Assembly (NCBI GenBank): GCA_003249585.1
Contig: QKIM01000266.1
Span: 1 to 8,196, forward strand
DNA: 8,196 nt
Direction of reading: 5' to 3'
Source of the DNA: Deltaproteobacteria bacterium
Lineage (GTDB): Bacteria; Myxococcota_A; Polyangia; HGW-17
In this document: positions 1 to 5,353 of the stretch, one piece after another
Position numbering within the stretch: the stretch's first letter is position 1
How the letters are laid out: every line of letters starts with the position of its first letter
Notes under the pieces: generated by a model
Seen by the model: the letters and a program-made list of their open reading frames with translations, nothing else
The model's database searches: none
What the model was told of the DNA's origin: nothing
Made by a program: the position numbers and the translations under genes

Positions 1-1
1 G

Positions 2-46
2 GTCGAGGTCAACCGCAAGATGGACTTCAAGCTCTTTAAATACTGA
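2..46 (+). CDS. 3' end of an unidentified protein-coding gene (partial)
   Basis: The reading frame beginning at base 2 runs open from the window edge and stops at TGA 44-46, giving the C-terminal residues VEVNRKMDFKLFKY. Its codons (GTC, GAG, AAC, CGC, AAG, TTC, CTC) match the GC-ending preference of the neighbouring genes, whereas the frame starting at base 1 stops earlier and looks less gene-like. Only 14 nt separate this stop from the radical SAM start codon, so the two are probably co-transcribed. The tail is too short to name a family. This gene is the first place to look for a partner or substrate of the radical SAM enzyme. Confidence 0.55.
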   Translation, partial: VEVNRKMDFKLFKY

Positions 47-60
47 AAAAGCAGGTGCCC

Positions 61-1116
61 ATGTGGGAGAATCCCCTCGAGTATGCCGTCCTTGAGATCA
101 CCAACCGCTGCAACCTCCGGTGCCCGTTCTGCGCCTCCAACTCCGGGGTGGCCCGGCCTGACGCCCTCAAGACGAACGAGTGGTTCGCGGTGCTCGAGGA
201 GCTGGCCTCCCTGGGCGGTCGGGAGGTCACCCTCATCGGGGGAGAGATCTTCCTCTTCCCCGAGTGGGAGGCGGTCGCCCGCAAGGTGGTCGATCTGGGG
301 ATGGAGCTGGTGATCATCACCAACGGACTCCTCGTGACCGACGCGGTTTACGGGAGGCTCATGGAGTTGCCGGTGCGCACCTTCGGGGTGAGCCTCGATG
401 GCCCGAATCCCGAGGTTTACAGGCGCTGCCGTGGTGTGGACGGGTTCGACAGGGCTCTGACACTGCTGAAGCGCTTTGTGGCGGACGGCCACCCCCAGGT
501 AAATGCCATCACCACATTCACCGCCGCCAACGTGGACGCCTTCGACGACTTCATCCCCCTGCTGGAGGGCACGGGGATAACCTGGCAGATCCAGATCGCC
601 AACGCCGTCTCCCAACGCTTCGAGCCCGAGCTCTCCTTCTCCGTGGACCAGTATGGCGAGGTGACCGAGAAGATCACGAGCCTCCTCCTCACCCGCAATG
701 AGACCCTCTTCCTCGCGCCCATGGACGACTTCGGGTACTTCCCCTTCGAGGGAGCGCTCAAGAACTACCACAGGCACTGGGAGGGCTGCCAGGGTGGGCT
801 TTCCGTGGTTGGGATTCGATCCAACGGGGACCTCCTGCCCTGTCTCTCCATGGGGGATCCCTTCATCGTGGGAAATCTGCGAGAGATCTCCCTGACCGAG
901 GCGTGGCGGTCCCCCCGGGTCTTTTCGCTGTTTCGGAACAAGGGGGATCACCTGACCGGTGAATGTGCCAAGTGCCCCAAGGCCTTGGACTGCCGCGCTG
1001 GCTGCAGCGCCATGGCCTTCACGAGCACGGGTTCGGTGCATGACAACCGCTACTGCATGCGCCGCATCAGCGTGGACCGGGTCCTTGGCGCGCTGCCCAG
1101 GCACGCATGCCCCTGA
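61..1116 (+). CDS. Radical SAM protein with C-terminal SPASM domain
   Basis: Cytosolic iron-sulfur enzyme expected to cleave S-adenosylmethionine and start radical chemistry on a substrate that cannot be named here. In the 351-residue product the radical SAM CX3CX2C motif is Cys17, Cys21, Cys24 (context TNRCNLRCPFC). GGE at 60-62 fits the SAM-binding strand, and TNG (87-89) and SLDG (111-114) follow as usual in the barrel. The C-terminus has a complete seven-cysteine SPASM pattern: C243-X12-G-X4-C261, C302-X2-C305-X5-C311-X3-C315, and C332, predicting two auxiliary 4Fe-4S clusters. SPASM proteins include RiPP peptide maturases, anaerobic sulfatase-maturing enzymes and haem/quinone cofactor enzymes. 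ATG 61 is preferred because AGGTG lies just upstream; GTG 55 would add two residues. It follows the upstream gene by 14 nt and its stop abuts the stop of the convergent gene. Confidence 0.9.
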   Translation: MWENPLEYAVLEITNRCNLRCPFCASNSGVARPDALKTNEWFAVLEELASLGGREVTLIGGEIFLFPEWEAVARKVVDLGMELVIITNGLLVTDAVYGRLMELPVRTFGVSLDGPNPEVYRRCRGVDGFDRALTLLKRFVADGHPQVNAITTFTAANVDAFDDFIPLLEGTGITWQIQIANAVSQRFEPELSFSVDQYGEVTEKITSLLLTRNETLFLAPMDDFGYFPFEGALKNYHRHWEGCQGGLSVVGIRSNGDLLPCLSMGDPFIVGNLREISLTEAWRSPRVFSLFRNKGDHLTGECAKCPKALDCRAGCSAMAFTSTGSVHDNRYCMRRISVDRVLGALPRHACP

Positions 1117-1644
1117 TCAGAAGAGCACGATGCGCAGCAGCAGGTCGTTGAACTCCTTCTCACGCTTTTCACACAGTGCGGTGGGGTTTTTGTCTTTTTT
1201 TCCGACCTTGGAAGGGGTGCAGGAGAAGGTGAAGAGGAGCCCTCTGTCCCGATGTTTGATATGCAGCATGGAGAGCACGGTCTTCTTCCGTTTGGCCTTG
1301 TACAGGATGCCTACGGGCTTCCCCATGACGACGACGTGACTGCGGGTTGTGAGCTTGAATTTGCGTTTTTTCAAATAGTTGAGGGACCAGTTGGCCCACT
1401 GCTTCTCACTCATGTCCACCCCGAGGAGCTCCGTGGCGAAGAGGATCCTCCCCCCCGTCGGGTGGAGCAGGATGGTCTTGATGGTGGAGATGGGATTGAA
1501 GGCGCCGTGGAGCCAGCCGCGGGGAAGCGGGTACCTCACGCCGAACTCCTTGTGAATGACCCAGTTGGTGGGGACACCGTGAGCCTGCACGGATCCGAGG
1601 AGGAGGGTCACAAAGAGGAGAACAGAGAGGAGCCGCCGGGTCAT
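1117..1644 (-). CDS. Small exported protein, possibly PsbP/DcrB-like fold
   Basis: A 175-residue protein of no family I recognise with certainty. It begins with a clear signal peptide: Arg3-Arg4, a hydrophobic core at about 5-18, and a V-Q-A cleavage site near residue 21. The mature part is about 154 residues and strongly basic (KKRK at 92-95, KAKRKK at 116-121). A start such as FGVRYPLPRGW (34-44), then alternating strands and a late helix, recalls PsbP/Mog1/DcrB-like small exported proteins; that fold is inference. Cys142 and Cys158 could form a disulfide. The start lies 5 nt after the aminotransferase stop, with GGTAGGG just upstream as a weak ribosome binding site, so the two genes form one transcript. 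Its TGA stop touches that of the convergent radical SAM gene with no spacer. Confidence 0.8.
   Translation of the reverse strand: MTRRLLSVLLFVTLLLGSVQAHGVPTNWVIHKEFGVRYPLPRGWLHGAFNPISTIKTILLHPTGGRILFATELLGVDMSEKQWANWSLNYLKKRKFKLTTRSHVVVMGKPVGILYKAKRKKTVLSMLHIKHRDRGLLFTFSCTPSKVGKKDKNPTALCEKREKEFNDLLLRIVLF
1161..1201 (+). terminator. Possible rho-independent terminator for the radical SAM transcript
   Basis: About 45 nt past the radical SAM stop, on the plus strand, CACGC (1161-1165) can pair with GCGGTG (1178-1183) with one bulged G. A G-run and two T-tracts follow (five T at 1187-1191, seven T at 1195-1201). The stem is short and imperfect. The T-tracts also encode lysines of the opposite gene (AAA codons), so they may have no transcriptional role. 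Confidence 0.2.
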
Positions 1645-1649
1645 GCGCC

Positions 1650-2885
1650 CTACCAGGTCTTGACGACGAAGGGCGCGACCTCCTCGGTCTCCGACAGCGC
1701 GCTGGTCGCGCCCTGTGTGCTGCGCTGCGCCCTGGAGAGGACGAGGCGGAGGGTGCCGAGGAACTGGTTGATCATGTCGAAGGAGAGGTTGCCCATGTTG
1801 GAGATCTGGAAGTACTTGTCCTCGAGGCTGTCCTTGCAGTTGTAGAGGATGTAGCCGAACTCCTTCATCTGGGTGTAGAGGCTGGCGAAGGTGATGTAGT
1901 CCGGGACCTTCACGATGGAGAGGGTGTGGGACTCGTTGCCGAAGTTGGTGAGGAACTCGAGCCCCATGCCTTCGAAGCCTCTTCTCATGAAGGCTTTCTT
2001 CTGGCGATAGAGCTCAAGGCGCTTCTCCAGGGTGTCCTCGAGGAGCTCGTCGATGGCGGCGTCGAGGGCGAAGAAGCTGGAGACCGCCGGTGTGAAGGGG
2101 GTCTGCTCCTGCTCGGTTGCGTATTTGCGGTACCGCTTCAGGTCAAGATAATAGAGCCGGGGCTCGATGGTCTCCATGACCTTCCACGCGCGGTCGTTGA
2201 CGCAGACGAAGGCGACGCCGGCGATGGCGTGGATGGCCTTGTTGGCCGAGGAGAGACAGATGTCGATGTTGTCGCGGATCACGTCGAGGTCTTCGGCGCC
2301 CAGGGAGCTGACGGCGTCGACCAGGAAGAGGGCGTTGTACTTGCGACACAGCGCGCCGATGGCCGTGATGGGGTTGAGCAGGCCAACGGAGGTCTCGTGA
2401 TGGGCCATCATGACGGCGGCGATCTCCGGGTCGGCGGCCAGGCGCTCTTCGATGACGTCCACGTCCACGTTGTTGGCCCACCCGAAGTTGCACACTTCGA
2501 TATTCATCTTGTGCACCTTGGCGACCTCGAGATACCGCTCGCCGAAGGCCCCGTTGATGATGACGAGCACCTTCTTGTCCCGGGGAATGGCCGAGGCGAT
2601 GGTGGCTTCGATTGCCGAGGTGCCGCTGCCGGTTATGGGGAGCACTTCGTGCTCGTCGCCGCCGCGGAACACCTTCTTGATTTTTTTCCGCAGGTTCTGG
2701 ACGAGGACCGAGAAGTCGACGTCGCGATGGCACATGTCGTGGTGTACCAGGGCGGCCTTCACCCTTGGGCTCGTGAGGACGGGACCCGGATTGAGCAGCA
2801 CATAGCTCGTGGTTTTCTTGTTATAGTTCAGGATTCCTTCGATGTATCCGAGGACGCGGGTGGAATCTTCATGCAGTCTATTCAT
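1650..2885 (-). CDS. Class V PLP aminotransferase, 2-aminoethylphosphonate transaminase (PhnW)-like / alanine-glyoxylate family
   Basis: Fold-type I PLP enzyme of 411 residues, expected to be cytosolic and to move an amino group between an amino donor such as alanine and an aldehyde or keto acid. Family signs: LLNPGPVLTSPRV (30-42) and DMCHRDVDF (50-58), typical of PhnW-like members; the cofactor-phosphate region GSGTSA (86-91); Asp190 in LVDAVSS for the pyridine nitrogen; and Lys216 in SSANKAIH as the Schiff-base lysine, where PhnW has a similar SANK motif. At the C-terminal site where AGT/PhnW enzymes usually carry a substrate-binding Arg in an RI..G motif, this protein reads FQISNMG with Gln360. 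ATG 2885 is chosen because GAGGTG stands 5 nt upstream; an upstream in-frame extension to 2999 would run over the promoter. It heads an operon with the small exported protein. Confidence 0.85.
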   Translation of the reverse strand: MNRLHEDSTRVLGYIEGILNYNKKTTSYVLLNPGPVLTSPRVKAALVHHDMCHRDVDFSVLVQNLRKKIKKVFRGGDEHEVLPITGSGTSAIEATIASAIPRDKKVLVIINGAFGERYLEVAKVHKMNIEVCNFGWANNVDVDVIEERLAADPEIAAVMMAHHETSVGLLNPITAIGALCRKYNALFLVDAVSSLGAEDLDVIRDNIDICLSSANKAIHAIAGVAFVCVNDRAWKVMETIEPRLYYLDLKRYRKYATEQEQTPFTPAVSSFFALDAAIDELLEDTLEKRLELYRQKKAFMRRGFEGMGLEFLTNFGNESHTLSIVKVPDYITFASLYTQMKEFGYILYNCKDSLEDKYFQISNMGNLSFDMINQFLGTLRLVLSRAQRSTQGATSALSETEEVAPFVVKTW

Positions 2886-2890
2886 TTCAT

Positions 2891-2896
2891 CACCTC
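2891..2896 (-). promoter_or_regulatory. Strong ribosome binding site that fixes the aminotransferase start
   Basis: Read on the minus strand, GAGGTG is followed by ATGAA and then the start codon at 2885-2883. Spacing and complementarity to 16S rRNA are near ideal. This rules in the short start and rules out the in-frame N-terminal extension to 2999. Confidence 0.75.
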
Positions 2897-2937
2897 GATG
2901 GGCAGTGCGTTCGTGTTCAAAGAACGGTGCCTGTGGC

Positions 2938-2954
2938 TGCAAATATTGGGCCAA
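2938..2954 (-). promoter_or_regulatory. Sigma-54 (RpoN) -24/-12 promoter of the aminotransferase operon
   Basis: The minus strand reads TTGGCCCAATATTTGCA. Against the known sigma-54 consensus YTGGCACGRNNNTTGCW it differs at only two positions (A to C, G to A) and keeps the invariant GG and GC exactly 10 nt apart. The GC element lies about 54 nt before the start codon, so transcription would begin near 2927 and leave a leader of about 42 nt before the strong ribosome binding site. Sigma-54 promoters need an AAA+ activator, so the operon is probably switched on by a specific signal. Confidence 0.6.
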
Positions 2955-3142
2955 TAAATCCGAGGCGTGAAGAAATATGCCGCCTGGAAGTAAACTCAAG
3001 GAGAATCGACAAAGCGATGTAATGACACTGAAAATTTACATAGTATCATCTGTTTTCTGTTGCGCGGGGGGTGTTTGATTTGGCAAGGAGGCCAGGAGGT
3101 AACCGTCGTCTGTCAGTTTTTTAACACTTTATGAACACAGTG
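2955..3142. other. AT-rich intergenic region upstream of the sigma-54 promoter, possible activator sites
   Basis: This gap between the nucleotidyltransferase stop and the promoter holds no convincing gene. TGACACTG at 3023-3030 is repeated in inverted orientation as CAGTGTCA at 3138-3145, the second copy running into the stop codon of the nucleotidyltransferase. The copies lie about 70 and 185 nt upstream of the sigma-54 element, within the usual reach of enhancer-binding activators. A purine-rich AGGAGGT (3094-3100, plus strand) has no start codon after it. I see no clear intrinsic terminator for the upstream gene pair. Confidence 0.3.
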
Positions 3143-4027
3143 TCAGGCTCTGGTCAACAGCCAAAGTACCCGTTCTTTCCATGAGTTCTGGAGGAAAAGC
3201 CGGATCGCGACGGTGGAGGGGAAGTGGGGCAGACGCCCCTGCATGGCCGCTGACACCAGCGCGGCGGTGGCGTGGGGGATGAGGGTGAGATCTCTCGGGT
3301 GTGTCTTCAGGGCTCCCAGAGGATCGGAGAAGAGCCTGCCTGCCACCAGCATGGCGGTGTTGAACACCGGCCCCCACCCATGGTGCTCGCACAGCGCCCG
3401 TGCGGCGTCGAGGGTGCCCCGGTGGCGCCGCTCCATGAGGAGCAGATCCAGTGCCCACATGGGAGCGTTCAGAAACGAGTGGTTGCGTGCGTGGAGCAGG
3501 ATATAGACGGTGTGGTGGACAGGATCGGGACGACGAAGGAAGCCCTCCCCCATGGGGATCCGGTCCCCCGAGGCGACCAGGGCCCTCAGAAACCGCGGAT
3601 CGTCCTGAAAATCCCGGCTCGTCTTGAAGTGGAGCTCCACGGGCAGTTGATCCTCCTTGCGGAAGGTCCTGTGGATCGGATCCCTGATGCCGGACGGGGT
3701 GGGGTTGTAGCCCTGCGCCACGAGGAGGTCCACCGCGGCACCGTAGGCCTCGGGCGCGACGAAGAGGTCCACGTCGGAGAAGGGGCGGGCGAAGGGAGTG
3801 GGGTAGAGCTCCAGGGCGGCGGCGATGCCCTTCACGACAACATGGGGGAGCCGCGCCGCTTCCAGCGCATCCAGGAGCCTGGTCAGGCCCTCCCACCTCA
3901 GGAGCAGTCGGAATTTCCATGAGGTGGCAGCTTCGGCGGAAACAGGGTCCGACGTCAAGGCGCGATAGGCCTGAAGGTGGGGGTGGTCTGCGGCTGCCGC
4001 CAGAGGCGCTGGCCAGGGGGAGGTCAC
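3143..4027 (-). CDS. Nucleotidyltransferase-fold protein (NTP_transf_5-like)
   Basis: A 294-residue cytosolic protein of the MNT-like nucleotidyltransferase superfamily, similar to the uncharacterised NTP_transf_5 group often found in polysaccharide and peptide-tailoring loci. Visible motifs: an LPHVVVKG strand with Lys66-Gly67, then R81-P-F-S-D85-V-D87-L-F-V, the metal-binding D-x-D, and a later acidic site in VELHFK (Glu131, His133). The set appears intact, so nucleotidyl or related phosphoryl transfer is plausible; the substrate is unknown. The start is GTG 4027-4025, overlapping the glycosyltransferase TGA as GTGA, with AAGGGCAGG just upstream. This frame stays open further upstream to 4465, but that part only mirrors the glycosyltransferase gene and gives a low-complexity Arg/Pro/Gly-rich translation. 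Translational coupling suggests both products act in the same pathway. Confidence 0.8.
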   Translation of the reverse strand: MTSPWPAPLAAAADHPHLQAYRALTSDPVSAEAATSWKFRLLLRWEGLTRLLDALEAARLPHVVVKGIAAALELYPTPFARPFSDVDLFVAPEAYGAAVDLLVAQGYNPTPSGIRDPIHRTFRKEDQLPVELHFKTSRDFQDDPRFLRALVASGDRIPMGEGFLRRPDPVHHTVYILLHARNHSFLNAPMWALDLLLMERRHRGTLDAARALCEHHGWGPVFNTAMLVAGRLFSDPLGALKTHPRDLTLIPHATAALVSAAMQGRLPHFPSTVAIRLFLQNSWKERVLWLLTRA

Positions 4028-5190
4028 GGGAGCCTGCCCTTTCGGGAGAGGATGTCCCGGTAGAGCTCCAGGGTCTGGGCGGCGACGCTCTCCACGTTGT
4101 GGATCGCCGCGATGCTTTTTCGGATGGTGCTCATGTCTCGCGGGGTCTCGAGCTCCGCAAGGATGCCGCGGGCGAGCGCCTCGGGATCCCGCGGGGGGAC
4201 GAGGGTCCCGAAGGAGCCGATGACATCGCGGGTGGCGCCTACATCGGTGGCGACCACGCGTGTGCCGGCGGCCAGCGACTCGACCACCACGCCGGGGGTC
4301 CCCTCCGTGGAGGAGCCCAGGAAGGAGAGGTGTGAGGAGCCGAAGATGGCCGGGGTATCGGAGCGGTAGCCCAGGAAATGGATCCGGGAGGTGAGCCCCA
4401 GGGAGGCCACCTGCTTCTTCACGGGCTCGAGGAGCGGGCCGTTCCCCACGAGACACAGGTGCCACGGGCGGTCCGGGGCCAGCGTGAGCAGCCGCGCGAA
4501 GGCCCGGATGATGTTGTCGTGATCCTTGGGCGGTTGGAGATTGGCCACCACCGTGAGGATGATGGCGTCGCGCTCGAGCCCCAGCTCCTTCCTGAGGAAA
4601 TAGCGTTTGCGGGTGTTCAGGAAGGGATCGAGGATGAAGGGGTTGGGGATGGTGACCACCTTCTCAGGTGTCGTGAGGTGGAAGAGCTCCGTGATGTGGG
4701 GTTCCAGGGATTTGCCGATGGAGACGACCCGATCGGTGTACAGATTGCTCAACCGCTCCAGGGTGAGAAACAAGGGGCGGATGAGGCGGGTCTTGGGCCC
4801 AAAGAAATTGTCGTAGTAAATGAGGCCGTGGTAGGTCCGCAGAATGGCCGGGGTCCCGAGGATCAACCCTGCGACCCGCGCCAGCATCCCGTCCTTGGAC
4901 TCGTGGGTGTGGATGACGTGGGGATTAAACCGCCGCAGCGCCGCGACCATCTTCACCAGGGCGACCAGATCGAGGTGGGGATAGATGTTGCGCTTCATCT
5001 CGGGGATGCGCACCGAAGGGACGGGCAGGTGGTCCTCGTCGTAACTCGCGGTCACCGGATCCCAGTGGTCCCGGCTGCCGTAGAAAATGCAGGAGGTCAC
5101 CTCGTCGTTGTTCATGTGTTCGGCCAGCATGACGGTCCGGTAGGAGGGGCCCCCGGCCAGGCGGGTGATGGTGTGGGCGACTCTCAGCAT
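4024..5190 (-). CDS. GT4-family (GT-B fold) glycosyltransferase
   Basis: Retaining glycosyltransferase of 388 residues, expected to add a sugar from a nucleotide-sugar donor to a lipid-linked or growing glycan at the cytosolic face of the inner membrane. The N-terminal acceptor domain opens with MLRVAHTITRLAGGPSYR, the usual first strand and glycine-rich loop, followed by HVIHTHESKDGMLARVAG (91-108). The C-terminal donor domain starts around ILTVVANLQPPKDHDN (211-226) and carries LVGNGPL (247-253) and the family E-x7-E motif at Glu296 and Glu304, in EGTPGVVVESLAAGTRVVATD. ATG 5190 is preferred: GGAG lies 6 nt upstream, and the frame then starts directly on the first beta strand; TTG 5229 would add 13 residues with poorer support. 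It overlaps the nucleotidyltransferase start by 4 nt and is divergent from the Wzc-like gene. Confidence 0.9.
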   Translation of the reverse strand: MLRVAHTITRLAGGPSYRTVMLAEHMNNDEVTSCIFYGSRDHWDPVTASYDEDHLPVPSVRIPEMKRNIYPHLDLVALVKMVAALRRFNPHVIHTHESKDGMLARVAGLILGTPAILRTYHGLIYYDNFFGPKTRLIRPLFLTLERLSNLYTDRVVSIGKSLEPHITELFHLTTPEKVVTIPNPFILDPFLNTRKRYFLRKELGLERDAIILTVVANLQPPKDHDNIIRAFARLLTLAPDRPWHLCLVGNGPLLEPVKKQVASLGLTSRIHFLGYRSDTPAIFGSSHLSFLGSSTEGTPGVVVESLAAGTRVVATDVGATRDVIGSFGTLVPPRDPEALARGILAELETPRDMSTIRKSIAAIHNVESVAAQTLELYRDILSRKGRLP

Positions 5191-5353
5191 TGCGTACTCC
5201 GGTAAAACTCCAAGAAATATCAATTTCAATCTTTACCATCAGACACATATATGGCAAGCAGGAAAAACGCAACTTTTCCTTCCCCCATGTGTATTACTTG
5301 ATCCTGACGAGGGAACTGCGATAGTAGCCGATGTTGAGGAAGACGATCCGAAT
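5191..5353. promoter_or_regulatory. Divergent promoter region between the glycosyltransferase and Wzc-like genes
   Basis: This 163 nt gap is clearly more AT-rich than its flanks, and transcription must leave it in both directions. On the plus strand a weak sigma-70-like pair is TTCAAT (5225-5230) and TATATG (5248-5253), 17 nt apart. On the minus strand TTGCCA (5257-5252) could be a -35 element. Neither is convincing, and no sigma-54 element with correct GG-N10-GC spacing was found. GGAG at 5197-5200 (minus) is the glycosyltransferase ribosome binding site. GAGGA at 5336-5340 is the best candidate for the Wzc-like gene, though its spacing to ATG 5354 is long. Confidence 0.35.

Noticed and set aside
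1187..1202. A-rich heptamer (A AAA AAA in the coding phase) in the exported-protein gene, a possible -1 frameshift site
   Set aside because: The phase fits a slippery site, but no stimulatory structure is evident and the zero-frame protein continues sensibly to its stop; lysine codons explain it.
1926..2957. Long plus-strand open frame antisense to the aminotransferase
   Set aside because: The translation is Gly/Val/Asp/Glu-rich with no motifs, and the minus strand carries a clear PLP enzyme with a strong ribosome binding site.
2886..2999. N-terminal extension of the aminotransferase to an upstream in-frame start
   Set aside because: It would pass over the sigma-54 element and ignore the strong GAGGTG site just before the MNRLHED start.
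3094..3100. Strong Shine-Dalgarno-like AGGAGGT on the plus strand
   Set aside because: No start codon and open frame follow within a usable distance.
3124..3143. ACACT/AGTGT hairpin after the nucleotidyltransferase stop as a terminator
   Set aside because: The stem has only 5 bp, and on the transcribed minus strand it is followed by A residues, not a U-tract.
4028..4465. N-terminal extension of the nucleotidyltransferase frame into the glycosyltransferase gene
   Set aside because: The extension is Arg/Pro/Gly-rich and off-frame to a conserved glycosyltransferase domain; the GTGA overlap start explains the gene better.
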